A stretch of DNA of 64,000 nt. Origin: Streptomyces netropsis (GTDB lineage Bacteria > Actinomycetota > Actinomycetes > Streptomycetales > Streptomycetaceae). The stretch is taken from assembly GCF_014203545.1 (NCBI RefSeq), contig NZ_JACHJG010000011.1:205532-269531 (forward strand). Reading direction: 5' to 3'. The position numbers were made by a program, and so were the translations under genes. The notes beneath the pieces were generated by a model. The model searched no databases and was not told where the DNA came from. It worked only from the letters and a program-made list of their open reading frames with translations. Of the stretch, positions 52,749-61,882 are shown one piece after another; position 1 is the stretch's first letter; each line of letters opens with the position of its first letter.

Positions 52749-53465
52749 TCAGTCTGTGGGGGCGCCGAGGGCGGTCAGGATGTCGGTGAGGGTGTGTTCG
52801 AAGAGGGGGTCCGGGTCGGTGAGGGCGAAGTCGAGGTGGCCGAAGACCTCGACGGCGACGGTCCCGTAGAGCCGGGTCCAGCAGGCAACGAAGACGTAGA
52901 TCACCTCCAGGGGGACCGGCTCGCCGGCCAGGTGTTCGCGTACTTCTTCGAGCTGGGTGATCCAGGTGTTGTCGAGTGTGGTGGGCGGCTGGATTCCGCC
53001 GCGGTGCCATAGCTGGACCATCAGGTCCAGGATGATGCCGCCGAAACGCCAGCTGGGATCGTGGGCGGCGGTTCCGGGGGCGGTGTCGGCGTCCGTGAGC
53101 GGCTTGGTGAACAGCAGGCCGAACTCGCGGGGATGGCTCAGCGCCCAGCGGCGGAGTTCCCGGCTCACCGCCCGCAGTCTCCTCCCTGGTTCGGAGGCGG
53201 GTTCCTGGTCGCGTGCGGTGGCCAGGGCAGTGGCGAGCTCCTCGTACAGGTGGGACGTCAAGGCCTGGATCAGGTCGCGGTGGCTGGGGTGGTAGCGGTA
53301 CAGGCCGGGCGCACTCATACCCATCTCGCGGGCGATGGCCCGCAGGGTGATGGCGGCCGGGCCCTGTTCGACGAGCAGGTGGCGGGCGGTGCGCAGGATC
53401 TCCTCCAGCGCGTCCTCGCGGACCCGGTGCCGACGGCTCGGGGAGGGATTGCCTGTGCTGGTCAC
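52749..53465 (-). CDS. TetR family transcriptional regulator
   Basis: The 238-residue protein begins with a TetR helix-turn-helix (ITLRAIAREMGMSAPGLYRY) after EDALEEILRTARHLLVEQG. Its C-terminal domain is of the WHG-like group (REFGLLFTKPLTDADTAPG, VFVACWTRLYGTVAVEVFGH). It is divergent from the darcynin/membrane/multicopper-oxidase genes, and the gap between them carries a 7-bp-arm inverted repeat. It probably represses itself and that operon. Confidence 0.92.
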   Translation of the reverse strand: MTSTGNPSPSRRHRVREDALEEILRTARHLLVEQGPAAITLRAIAREMGMSAPGLYRYHPSHRDLIQALTSHLYEELATALATARDQEPASEPGRRLRAVSRELRRWALSHPREFGLLFTKPLTDADTAPGTAAHDPSWRFGGIILDLMVQLWHRGGIQPPTTLDNTWITQLEEVREHLAGEPVPLEVIYVFVACWTRLYGTVAVEVFGHLDFALTDPDPLFEHTLTDILTALGAPTD

Positions 53466-53532
53466 GGTGGCCTTTCGGTGTGTGCCTTCTCGGGGTCCGG
53501 GGCGTGGACCCGCTTGACAAAGTGAACACCTG

Positions 53533-53559
53533 TAACTTTAGCTGACCCCTCGAAAGTTA
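53533..53559. promoter_or_regulatory. Candidate TetR operator
   Basis: Arms TAACTTT and AAAGTTA, separated by 13 bases, lie in the AT-rich gap between the divergent TetR and darcynin genes. A TTGACA at about 53513 may be a -35 element. Confidence 0.45.
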
Positions 53560-53601
53560 ACACCGTTAGCAATAGCTCGCGGCTGTGATCCGGGGGGACC
53601 C

Positions 53602-53943
53602 ATGAAGTACGGCATCGTCTTGACCTACACGTTCGCCCCGCGCTGGCTGGCGCTGTCGCGCCCGGAGCGGGGCGCGATGCGCGCCGAGCACATCGAGCCC
53701 GTGTTCGCCGCGTACGCGGACCGGGTCTCGGCCCGCTTCTTCGACGCCGAGGCGTTCCACGGCCGCTTCTCCGACTTCGCCGTGCTGGAGACCGAGGACC
53801 TCGGCGCCTACTACTTCCTGGTCGAGGCGCTGCGCGACACCCCGCTCATCGCCGAGGGCTACCTGTCCTTCGGTGAGATCTTCCTGGGCGTCGCCGACGG
53901 TTTCGCGGAGTACGAGCGCACGCACCCCGCCGGGCTCCGATAG
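53602..53943 (+). CDS. Darcynin family protein
   Basis: The 113-residue protein follows the darcynin pattern: KYGIVLTYTFAPRWLALSRP, then ARFFDAEAFHGRFSDFAVLE and YYFLVEALRDTPLIAEGYLS. It is a small dimeric-barrel-like protein; members have no settled function, though the fold suggests binding or isomerisation of a small molecule. It is first in a three-gene run with a membrane protein and a multicopper oxidase, under the divergent TetR gene. Confidence 0.85.
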   Translation: MKYGIVLTYTFAPRWLALSRPERGAMRAEHIEPVFAAYADRVSARFFDAEAFHGRFSDFAVLETEDLGAYYFLVEALRDTPLIAEGYLSFGEIFLGVADGFAEYERTHPAGLR

Positions 53944-54000
53944 CCCGCGCCGCTGAGCGGTCCCCGAGACGACCAGGCCAGGAATACAGGGAGTTCAGTC

Positions 54001-54459
54001 ATGCCCCATGCTGTCCCCGAGCTCATACCCGCCCCTGCTCCGGCGGCTCCGCCCGAGCCCCCGCCCCGGCGGCGTTGGCCGCTGCGCCTGCTGCGGGCCA
54101 GCGCGGTGCTGGTGCTTCTGGACACCCTCGTACAGGCGGCCCTCGCGGGCCTGTTCGTCACCGGCGACCTCGATCTGCTGGCCTGGCACGCGGCGAACGC
54201 CGCCGCACTGGGCGCGCTCACCGTCGTGCAGACGGCGGCGGCCGTGCTGGTGTGGCGGCTGTTGCGAGGGCCGGGCTGGCCGGCCGCGGCGAGCGCCCTG
54301 CTGGTCGTGCTCGTCTCCGTGCAGCAGGGGCTGGGCGAGGCGCGCGTCCTGGCCGGGCACATGCCGCTCGGCATGGCCGTCTTCGGCTGCGCGACGGCCC
54401 TGACGTGCTGGGCCCACACCTACCGGCCGACTGCTCACGTCGCGGGCGGGGCGCGGTGA
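54001..54459 (+). CDS. Four-helix membrane protein
   Basis: The 152-residue protein starts with a proline-rich cytoplasmic segment and then has four hydrophobic helices (about residues 33-53, 62-84, 96-112, 120-138). I recognise no family. It is coupled to the multicopper oxidase gene, whose GTG start overlaps its TGA, which suggests that it helps anchor or supply the oxidase. Confidence 0.75.
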   Translation: MPHAVPELIPAPAPAAPPEPPPRRRWPLRLLRASAVLVLLDTLVQAALAGLFVTGDLDLLAWHAANAAALGALTVVQTAAAVLVWRLLRGPGWPAAASALLVVLVSVQQGLGEARVLAGHMPLGMAVFGCATALTCWAHTYRPTAHVAGGAR

Positions 54460-56069
54460 GCCCGCGGCGTACGGGCAGGCTGAGCCGCCGGGGGTTTCTG
54501 GGACTGACCGCCGGTGCGAGTGCGGCCATCACCCTGGGGGCGGCCGGCTACTCCCGCCTCGCGCCGCCCTCCACCGGACGGATCCTGCGCACGGTGGGTC
54601 CTGTGCCCGAACCGTTCCGGGTGCCGCTGCCGGTGCCGCCGGCGGCACGACCGGCCCGTACGGAGGCGGGCGCGGACTTCTACGAACTCGACCAGCGGGA
54701 GGGCCAGGTAGAGATCCTGCCCGGCCGCAAGACCACGGTCTGGGGTTACAACGGGATCTTCCCCGGCCCGACCTTCACCACCCGCTCCGGAAGGCGCACG
54801 GTGGTAGGCGTACGGAACATGCTCACCGTACCGACCGCGATGCACCTCCACGGAGGCGTCACCCCGCCCCAATCCGACGGATACCCCACCGACCTCGTGC
54901 TGCCCACACGCTGCGCCCCCGGCCAGAACCGCTACGACGCGGCCGCCGCACCGCCGGGGGCTCACTCGATGGGCGCTGAGCGGATGCAGGGCGACACCAC
55001 CACGGCGGTGCGCACCTACGACTACCCGCTGCCGCAGCGGGCCGCGACGCTCTGGTACCACGACCACCGGATGGACTTCTCCGCCCCTCAGGTCTGGCGC
55101 GGTCTGGCCGGCATCTTCATCGTCCGCGACGAGGAGGACGACCGACTCCCCCTGCCCGGCGGCGACCGAGACATCCCGCTGATGCTCGCCGACCGCTCCT
55201 TCGAAGCGGACGGCTCCTTCCGCTACCCGGCCCTGGACCCCACCTGCACCCGGCGGCCCGGCGTCGAGGACGCCTACATGGACGGGGTACTCGGCGACGT
55301 CCAGCTCGTCAACGGCGCACCCTGGCCCGAACTGGAAGTCTCCAACACCCGCTACCGGCTACGGTTGCTCAACGCCTCCAACGCCCGCCGCTACCAGCTG
55401 CGCCTGGACACCGAGGACGGCGCACACCCGCCGTTCATCCAGATCGGCAGTGACGGCGGCCTGCTGGCCGCGCCCCAGCGCCTGGCCACCCTCGCGATGG
55501 CGCCCGCCGAACGCCTCGACGTCGTCATCGACTTCTCCGAGCATCCGGTCGGCACCCGCATCACCCTGGTCAACACGGCGGCCGACGGCAGGATGCGCCA
55601 GGTAATGCGCTTCCACATCGTGCGCGCCGAGAAGGACGACAGCCGGGTACCCGCCCGCCTGTCCGCCTTCGACAAGCTCACCGCGACCCGGGCGATGCCG
55701 GTGCGCTCCTTCGACTTCCGCCGTACGGGCGACGGTGAGGAGCGGCAGATGTGGACCATCAACGGGAAGCCGTTCAGCACCTCGAAGGTGTGGGCCGCCC
55801 CGCGGCTGGGCAGCGTGGAACGCTGGCGGTTCAGCAGCGACTTCCACCATCCCGTCCACCTGCACCTGGCCCAGTTCCAGGTCGTCGCCCGCGGGAACAG
55901 GACGCCGGATCCCTGCGACGCCGGGTGGAAGGACACCGTTGACGTGCGCCCGTACGAGGTCGTGGAAGTCCTCGTCCGGTTCGACGGCTACCGGGGCCGC
56001 TACATGCTGCACTGCCACAACCTCGAACACGAGGACATGGCCATGATGGCCAACTTCGACGTGGTCTAA
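54456..56069 (+). CDS. Twin-arginine-exported multicopper oxidase
   Basis: The 537-residue protein begins with a Tat signal (LSRRGFLGLTAGASAAITLG) and has all four copper-binding clusters: MHLHGGV, WYHDHRMDF, HPVHLHLAQF and the type-1 site HCHNLEHEDMAMM with an axial Met. Length and motif spacing fit the bilirubin oxidase/CotA/phenoxazinone-synthase-like group. It would oxidise phenols, metals or a secondary metabolite outside the cell while reducing O2 to water. The start is a GTG overlapping the previous stop. Confidence 0.92.
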   Translation: MSPRRTGRLSRRGFLGLTAGASAAITLGAAGYSRLAPPSTGRILRTVGPVPEPFRVPLPVPPAARPARTEAGADFYELDQREGQVEILPGRKTTVWGYNGIFPGPTFTTRSGRRTVVGVRNMLTVPTAMHLHGGVTPPQSDGYPTDLVLPTRCAPGQNRYDAAAAPPGAHSMGAERMQGDTTTAVRTYDYPLPQRAATLWYHDHRMDFSAPQVWRGLAGIFIVRDEEDDRLPLPGGDRDIPLMLADRSFEADGSFRYPALDPTCTRRPGVEDAYMDGVLGDVQLVNGAPWPELEVSNTRYRLRLLNASNARRYQLRLDTEDGAHPPFIQIGSDGGLLAAPQRLATLAMAPAERLDVVIDFSEHPVGTRITLVNTAADGRMRQVMRFHIVRAEKDDSRVPARLSAFDKLTATRAMPVRSFDFRRTGDGEERQMWTINGKPFSTSKVWAAPRLGSVERWRFSSDFHHPVHLHLAQFQVVARGNRTPDPCDAGWKDTVDVRPYEVVEVLVRFDGYRGRYMLHCHNLEHEDMAMMANFDVV

Positions 56070-56287
56070 GAGCCGTTGGCCCCGCCGGCGTGGTGCCGCC
56101 GGGTCCACATCCGGTGACCGAGGTCGGCGGTGATGAGGGTGAGGGCGGACGCGGCGCCGAGGGCGAAGCCGGCGGTGACGTCGGTGGCCCGGTGGACGCC
56201 GAGGTAGACCCGGCTTGACGCGACGAGGCCGGACAGGGCGAGCGCGCCCGCCCACCAGGCGATGGCGAGGGAGCGGGCGCGGGTTGG
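56066..56287 (-). pseudogene. PAP2 phosphatase C-terminal fragment
   Basis: The minus strand reads LALSGLVASSRVYLGVHRAT then DVTAGFALGAASALTL, the last conserved part of PAP2 phosphatases with the catalytic His of the SRxYLGVHxxTDVxAG motif. The upstream part is replaced by Tn3 transposase sequence at 56287. Its TAG stop shares bases with the TAA of the multicopper oxidase. Confidence 0.7.
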
Positions 56288-57265
56288 TGACCAGGGAGCC
56301 GGCCACCCGCAGCATGTCCGGCCAGGCGGTGAGCACCTTCTTCACGTTCACCTTGTTGCGCGCGATCGCCTCCAGCGGCCCGTAGCCGCCCAGGGCCTCA
56401 CCGCCGGGCATCTGGGCCTTCCAGAACCGCTGGTCTTCAAGGTCCTTGAACCGCGGGGAGAACCGGTAGCCGAGCATCTTGAAGATGCCGAAGACCATGT
56501 CGGAGTAGGAGGCGTTGTCGGTGGCGACCATCTCCGGCTTCACCCCGTCGTCCAGGTTCAGCAGCGCGTCCAGGATGAAACAGGGAGTCGCGCGGGGTGC
56601 CGGGCACCATCTGCCCGATCCCGATGACCTGGTCATTGATCGCGTTGAGCCAGGTGATGCCCTTCTTCTTCGCGAAGTACTTGGGGCTCGGCGCGGCGTC
56701 GATCGTGCGGACCGGCACGACCAAGCGCAGGCCGTCGACGGAGGCGAGCATGCCCTTGCCCCAGTGCTGGACGATCGGCACCTTCCCCTGGGCCTCGATC
56801 AGCGCCGCGTTGGCCGCGGCGATGGTGTCGGCGCGCAGGCAGTACTGGTCGACGTGGACCAGGCGGGAGCGGGTGAGCGCCTCGATCTTCGGGTTGATGA
56901 CCGGGGTCATCCCGATGTTGCACGCCGCGCTCACCAAGAGCGCCACGACCGAGGTGGTCAGGTCGTTCATGCGGGTCTTCCCGTCGCCCAGGTGCACGAA
57001 GGCGTTCAGGAATCCCGTCCAGGAGTGCACCTCGAACAGCAGGTCCGGCAGGTCGATCTTCGGGAGCATCTTCTCGACCCGTTTGCGCAGCCAGGCAAGC
57101 GACTTCGGTTCACCCAGCGCGTGGAGCTTCTCCACGTTCAGCTTCGCCCGCCCGTTGGGCTGTACCTCGATGCTGATCTTCGCGTCGGCGCCAGCCTCCT
57201 TCAGCCGCTCGACCATCTGCTTCCACGCTGCGTCCAGCACGGCGACCAGGTCGCGAAGGTGTGGT
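56288..57265 (-). pseudogene. Tn3-family transposase, truncated and frameshifted
   Basis: The minus strand carries Tn3 transposase segments in order: VLDAAWKQMVERLKEAGADA, FEVHSWTGFLNAFVHLGDGK, LTRSRLVHVDQYCLRADTIA and QVIGIGQMVPGTPRDS. After a frame change near 56590 it continues with FILDALLNLDDGVKPEMVAT, DNASYSDMVFGIF and VAGSLVTN. The catalytic core is present but the N-terminal half is missing, the frame is broken and the 3' end is fused to a PAP2 fragment. No inverted-repeat ends or resolvase gene were found. Confidence 0.75.
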
Positions 57266-57505
57266 GTTGTCGTTGTTGGTCCGGGGGTCTTCGCAGCGGA
57301 AGATCACTGATGGGTCTCCCGGGCGGGCATGGTCGCCGGCACGGGCGCCCATGCACGTGTTGCTGCGGAGGTCGATGAGGCGGGCCAGGCTGTCGCTGTA
57401 GCCGGTGTACTGGAAGTACCACCGCTGCTGGTAATCGGGGTCGTAGCGTCGCTGGGTGACGAGGCTGGTCCCGTCGCCGGTACCGCTCGCCCCGGTGCGC
57501 AGCAG
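57266..57505 (-). pseudogene. Decayed ricin-trefoil fragment related to the CdtB-like toxin
   Basis: From 57475 to 57287 the minus strand encodes 63 residues that align without gaps to residues 508-570 of the intact toxin at 17428, with 28 identities by hand count. Shared features include the QRW of a trefoil repeat, a Cys, and the RPGD-x-SV segment followed by another Cys. The nuclease domain is not present here, and the fragment is cut by Tn3 sequence on one side and an IclR remnant on the other. Confidence 0.65.
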
Positions 57506-57516
57506 GGAGCGAAGGC

Positions 57517-57960
57517 ATGGAATGCGTCCTCATCGAGCGGATCTCCGTGCTCGATGCCCCGCGTGTGATGTACCGGGTCGGTGGCCGGATGCCGCTGCAT
57601 GCCACCGCTCCCGGGCTCATCCTGCCGGCCTTCGCGCCCCCCCCAGGTGCAAGAGGACTTCCTTGACTCTGACCGGTCGGTCGGCGAGGACGATTTGATG
57701 GGAACGGCCGAGGAGCTGCGGTCCCGGCTTGCGGCCATCCGACGCGATAGATCGCGGTGTACTCACGCCTCCAATGGGACACCTTCTTGACCTGCGTCTC
57801 CGCCCCCGTCCATGACCGGCACCGGGCCGTCATCGCTGCCATCTTGGTCGTCACCCCCTCTGAGCAGATCCACCCCTCCGCGCACATCCCCGCCGTGATC
57901 TCCATGGCCCGCGCGATCACTCGGGCCATGAACACCGAACCACCTGCGGGCCGTAGCGCG
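57517..57960 (+). pseudogene. IclR-family regulator effector-domain fragment
   Basis: The plus strand reads ECVLIERISVLDAPRVMYRV then GGRMPLHATAPGLILPAFAP. After a frame change at an eight-base C run near 57640 it gives VQEDFLDS and TAEELRSRLAAIRRDRS. After another change near 57755 it gives LTCVSAPVHDRHRAVIAAIL and AVISMARAITRAMN. This is the IclR ligand-binding domain in order. The N-terminal helix-turn-helix is missing, so the gene is dead. Confidence 0.65.
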
Positions 57961-58092
57961 CTGCGTCTCCGCCGCATTAGAGGGCCCCACCACCTCAGGT
58001 AACCCCTTAATGCGTCAGCTCCGGATCAGGTTCGCGACTGTCAGCAGTGGACTGGCGAGCACGCCGAGCAGTTCCAGCGGCGCTGACCGGTC

Positions 58093-58932
58093 TCAGCGGA
58101 ACGCGGCGATATTGCGGGCGGCCCAGTCGGCGAACGGACGCGGGGCGTGGCCGAGGGCCCGCTCGACGTCGGGGCTGAGGCGCAGCTCGGCAGGGCTCGG
58201 GGAGCCGAGGATGGCCAGGGTGTCCTCGGCGAGCTCCGCCGGCATGCTCTGGTTCATGGCGGTCTTGGCCTCGTCGTGGGTGAGGTCGTGAAACCGCACG
58301 GGCGAGCCCAGCGCGGCGGCGATGGCCTCCACCTGCTGGCGCGGAGTGATCACTTCCGGGCCGGTCAGCTCGTACACGCCGCCGGTGTGCCGGTCATCCA
58401 GCAGGCAGGCTGCCGCGACCTCGGCGATGTCCGCCGGGTCGATGACCGGCACACCGACGTCGCCGAAGGGCGCGGCGGCGACCTGCCGCGCGCGGATGGA
58501 CTCGGCCCACCATAGGGCGTTGGAGGCGAAGCCGCCCGGCCGCAGGATGGCCCACTCCAGGCCGGAATTCCGCAGCGCGTCCTCCAGTGCGCGCATTGCG
58601 ATCCGCGTCGGGCCGAAGGGCCTGGTCGCCACGCCCTGCGAGGAGAGCAGGACGACCCGGCGGACCCCGCTGGCCGCGGCTTCGCCGATGATGAGGGCCG
58701 GGCTGGCTCCGGTGGCGTGCAGGTCGCCGGACAGCAGGAGGAACAGCGCCTTCGCCCCGGCCAGCGCGGGCTTGAGGCTGCCCGGTTCGGCGAGGTCGGC
58801 CACCACGTGGCGGACGCCGTCCGGCACCGCCGCCGCGTGCCGTGACACCGCCGTCACCTGCCTGCCCGACTCGGCCAGAGCCCGCGTCAACGGCCGGCCC
58901 ACATTCCCGGTAGCCCCGGTTACCACGATCAT
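58093..58932 (-). CDS. NmrA/NAD(P)H-binding atypical SDR
   Basis: The 279-residue protein has the NmrA-like cofactor loop TGATGNVGRPLTRAL and the segment VVLLSSQGV, with EWAILRPGGFASNAL further on; the classical YxxxK pair is absent. It should bind NAD(P) and act as a reductase or as a redox sensor. It is divergent from an HxlR regulator with 92 bp between them, a common pairing in which the regulator controls the oxidoreductase. Confidence 0.9.
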   Translation of the reverse strand: MIVVTGATGNVGRPLTRALAESGRQVTAVSRHAAAVPDGVRHVVADLAEPGSLKPALAGAKALFLLLSGDLHATGASPALIIGEAAASGVRRVVLLSSQGVATRPFGPTRIAMRALEDALRNSGLEWAILRPGGFASNALWWAESIRARQVAAAPFGDVGVPVIDPADIAEVAAACLLDDRHTGGVYELTGPEVITPRQQVEAIAAALGSPVRFHDLTHDEAKTAMNQSMPAELAEDTLAILGSPSPAELRLSPDVERALGHAPRPFADWAARNIAAFR

Positions 58933-59024
58933 GTTCAGCTCCTCGTCAGATGCCCTTTGGTGGCCTTCACGCTAGGAGCCGGGCTAACTTTTAGTAAGGG
59001 CATACCCTGAGGTAAGCTCGTCAC

Positions 59025-59396
59025 GTGGCGGGAAGCGTGCAGCACACACAGGCCGAGACGGGGCAGCGGTATGACGTGTTTCACACGGACTGCCCCGCGC
59101 GCGATGTGGTCGACCATGTGACCAGCAGGTGGGGCATCTGGGTGTTGATCTCCTTGCGGAGCAACGACCTCCGGTTCTACGAGCTGCGCGAGAGCATCCA
59201 GGGCATCAGCGAGAAGATGCTCGCTCAGACCCTGCGCGCGCTGGTCCAGGACGGCCTGGTCTGGCGGGAGGTCGAACCCACGACGCCGCCGCAGGTCACC
59301 TACGGGCTGACCGAGTTCGGCCGGGACGTCGGCGAGCCACTGACGGAGCTGTTCGACCGGATCACACGGCGCCTCTCGCCGCGCAACGCGGGATAG
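59025..59396 (+). CDS. HxlR family transcriptional regulator
   Basis: The 123-residue protein has the HxlR winged helix: CPARDVVDHVTSRWGIWVLI, then LRFYELRESIQGISEKMLAQ and TLRALVQDGLVWREVEP. A Cys at the conserved position near residue 24 may be redox-active, as in other HxlR proteins. The start is a GTG. The intergenic gap contains the near-palindrome AGGGCATACCCT (about 59008), a possible binding site. Confidence 0.9.
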   Translation: MAGSVQHTQAETGQRYDVFHTDCPARDVVDHVTSRWGIWVLISLRSNDLRFYELRESIQGISEKMLAQTLRALVQDGLVWREVEPTTPPQVTYGLTEFGRDVGEPLTELFDRITRRLSPRNAG

Positions 59397-59614
59397 CGCG
59401 GTAGCGGCTGACCAAGAAGGTGAGTAGCCGCCTCCGACTCCCCTCCCGCAGGAACCGGCCCCCGAGCCCGCTGCGGCCTGAAATAGCGTCAGGGGACCGA
59501 CTGGTTGGTGCGCTGTGCGTTAGCGGCACCCTACCGACGGAAGCTACGTCCCCGTAGCCCCACCCTGGCCAACCGCATGGCCCCGCCCTGGCCTCCGCTG
59601 CACCAGCAGAGTCG

Positions 59615-59866
59615 TTAGACGCCATCGTGTCGGGTCGGTACTGCGAGGCCGAGTACGGTGCTGGTGTCCCGCGGTTCTTCAAGGAAGTGTGCCGCCGCCC
59701 CGGCACCCCGCCCGCGGTCCAGCCGCTGCCGCAGGCTCAGCGCGAGACCCAGGTCCATCATGACCTCGGCGCCCTCCACGAGGTCGCACAGGAACAGCGT
59801 GCGATCGTCGAGCGGGCTCGCCCCGTAATGGGCGGCGCGGAGCTGTTCGTGGTCCTGACTGTTCAC
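59615..59866 (-). CDS. Small hypothetical protein
   Basis: An 83-residue frame with strong G/C third positions, starting at a GTG preceded by GAGGATGACACC. The segment GASPLDDRTLFLCDLVEGAE followed by a helix looks folded, but I recognise no family. It is flanked on both sides by about 200 bases without genes. Confidence 0.45.
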   Translation of the reverse strand: MNSQDHEQLRAAHYGASPLDDRTLFLCDLVEGAEVMMDLGLALSLRQRLDRGRGAGAAAHFLEEPRDTSTVLGLAVPTRHDGV

Positions 59867-60126
59867 GGTGTCATCCTCGTGTCATCCTCCACTGTGCGCC
59901 GTGCCCGCGAGCACCATGGCGGCGCAATCGGCACAAAGGCATCCGTCCCTCTACGTTCGGTGTCGTATGAAGTGCGGTGACATGAAAGGCTGTTCGCCCG
60001 CCACTGCCGTGCTGACTGCCGCGCCCCGGCGCAGGCCGCGCGAAGGACGGGTTCGTGACTCCGAACAGCTCCCGCTCACCTCCGTTACTTCGCACCGACG
60101 GGGTATTAGGCATACTCCTCACGCCA

Positions 60127-60313
60127 CAACCACCGTTACCTGCGGCGACGTCAGATCCGGCACGTCATTCCCGATCGCCGCGACCAGCGGGCCCACCGAC
60201 GCGACCGCGGCAGTGCGGGAGGTAGGCCCAGCGGCTTCAACCGAGACCCGTACGCACGCAGGAACGAAGTCGCACGTACCGTGAACGCCCTCAAAGGCTT
60301 CCGGGCAGTGGCC
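60127..60313 (+). pseudogene. IS5-family transposase C-terminal remnant
   Basis: The stretch gives YLRRRQIRHVIPDRRDQR and NALKGFRAVAI. It parallels YLRRRGIPHTIPERPDQK and NRLKGFRAVAT in the element at 42572. It stops at 60313, two bases before the stop codon of the SDR gene, so an insertion or deletion ended there. Confidence 0.65.
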
Positions 60314-60314
60314 A

Positions 60315-61280
60315 TTAGGCTTCGGTCTCCGGCGGGCCGGTCTCCTCTTCGGCGGGGAACCGGTAGCGGACTCCGGTCACCCGCTCGGACAGGTCCCAGA
60401 GGCGGCGGGCGGTATCGAGGTCCTTCGCGGATTCGGCCGGCTGCACGAGTGCGGGGTATCCCTTGGATTCGTTGCGTCCGTTCGGTCCGATGAACTGGCC
60501 GCCCTCGGCGCGTGGTTCGACGGCCGCGTAGAGCTGGTTGAGGGCACCCGTCTCGACGTCCTGGGCCATGAGCCGGTTGGTGACCTTGAGGATTGCGTTG
60601 AGCATCCCGGTCGGGCCGGTGGACTGGAGGTTCGTGGCCGAGTAACCGGGATGGGCGAGGAGGCTGCGCACCGGGCTGCCGGTGGCGCGCAGTCGCCGGT
60701 CCAGTTCCAGGCCGAACAGGACGTTGGCGAACTTGGACTGGGCGTAGAACGCGCGGGGTGAGTAGGAGCGTTCGCCGTTGAGGTCGTCGAAGCGGATGGA
60801 CCCGTTCTTGTGCAGGGTCGAGCTGACGGTCACCACTCGTGGATCCCGGCCGGCCCGGAGTCTGTCGAGCAGCAATCCGGTCAGCGCGAAGTGGCCCAGA
60901 TGGTTGGTGCCTAGCTGGGACTCGAACCCCTGCGCGGTCAAGGACCGGGGCGGCATCATGATCCCGGCGTTGTTGATCAGTATGTCCACCGGCGTGTCGA
61001 CGGTACCGGCGAAGACTCGGACGGAGTCGAGGTCGGCCAGGTCCAGCGGGCGTAGTTCGACAACGGCGCCAGGCTGTTCGTCACGGAGTCTGCCCAGCGC
61101 CGCTCTGCCCTTCTCCGGGTTCCGTGCTGTAAGTACGACACGCGCGCCGCGGCGGGCGAGTTCGCGTGCGGTGACGTAGCCCAGCCCGCTGTTGGCGCCG
61201 GTGACGATGGCCGTGCGACCACTCTGGTCCGGGATGTCGGCGGCGGCCCACCGGTCGGCGATCGTTGGTGCGTTGGTCAT
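60315..61280 (-). CDS. SDR family oxidoreductase (retinol dehydrogenase-like)
   Basis: The 321-residue protein has the cofactor loop TGANSGLGYVTARELA, the NAGIMM motif, catalytic Ser in TVSSTLHKNGS and Tyr/Lys in FYAQSKFANVL. This is the pattern of the WW-oxidoreductase/retinol dehydrogenase-like group. It should act as an NADPH-linked carbonyl reductase on a lipophilic substrate. It is the last gene of a three-gene operon with a SnoaL-like protein and a TetR regulator, and overlaps the TetR stop by 4 bases. Confidence 0.9.
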   Translation of the reverse strand: MTNAPTIADRWAAADIPDQSGRTAIVTGANSGLGYVTARELARRGARVVLTARNPEKGRAALGRLRDEQPGAVVELRPLDLADLDSVRVFAGTVDTPVDILINNAGIMMPPRSLTAQGFESQLGTNHLGHFALTGLLLDRLRAGRDPRVVTVSSTLHKNGSIRFDDLNGERSYSPRAFYAQSKFANVLFGLELDRRLRATGSPVRSLLAHPGYSATNLQSTGPTGMLNAILKVTNRLMAQDVETGALNQLYAAVEPRAEGGQFIGPNGRNESKGYPALVQPAESAKDLDTARRLWDLSERVTGVRYRFPAEEETGPPETEA

Positions 61281-61882
61281 GACGTGGCTCCTCGCGGGTT
61301 CGACGTGCCACGGGTCAGGTCGGCAACGCTTGCTGAGAGCAGTTTGTGCAGGTGTGCGCGGTCCACGGGGAGTTTGCCGATCGCGTGCAGCGCGGCGAGT
61401 CCGTGCGCGGTGGCCCAGAGCCGGGCGATGCGGTCGTCGTACGGGTCGGTGACCCCGAGGATGCCGGCGATCACGGCGCCGACCCCGGCGCCCTCGTCCT
61501 CGGTCGCTGCGGCGGGTACCCGGACTCCGCCCAGGCCGTACATCACTTGATAGAGGTCCGGCTCGTCCAGCGCGAAGTCGAGGTAGGCCGCCGTGGCGGC
61601 TTCCAGCGAGCCGCCAGCCGCGCTCATGGCGTCGGCGAGGCGGGCGAAGCCGTCCCGGACGAAGGCGAGCAGGATGTCGTCGCGGCCTTTGAAGTAGCGG
61701 TAGGCGAAATTGGCGGAGTAGCCGATCCGGTCGGCCAGCCGCCGCATGCTCACCGCGTCCCAGCCTTCGGTGCGGGCCAGGTCGCGGGCGGCGGCGAGGA
61801 TGGTGGCCCGGGCCTCGGCGCGTTCCCGGTCCCGGCGCTGCTGGGACGGGGAGGGCTCGGGCCGCTGCGCGTCGGGGGCCAT
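61277..61882 (-). CDS. TetR family transcriptional regulator
   Basis: The 201-residue protein has the TetR helix-turn-helix VSMRRLADRIGYSANFAYRY after ATILAAARDLARTEGW. The C-terminal domain ends with WATAHGLAALHAIGKLP, typical of the WHG-like group. It lies between the SnoaL-like and SDR genes with overlapping stops and starts on both sides, so all three are made together. The long palindrome upstream of the operon (62341-62379) is its likely site. Confidence 0.92.
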   Translation of the reverse strand: MAPDAQRPEPSPSQQRRDRERAEARATILAAARDLARTEGWDAVSMRRLADRIGYSANFAYRYFKGRDDILLAFVRDGFARLADAMSAAGGSLEAATAAYLDFALDEPDLYQVMYGLGGVRVPAAATEDEGAGVGAVIAGILGVTDPYDDRIARLWATAHGLAALHAIGKLPVDRAHLHKLLSASVADLTRGTSNPRGATS

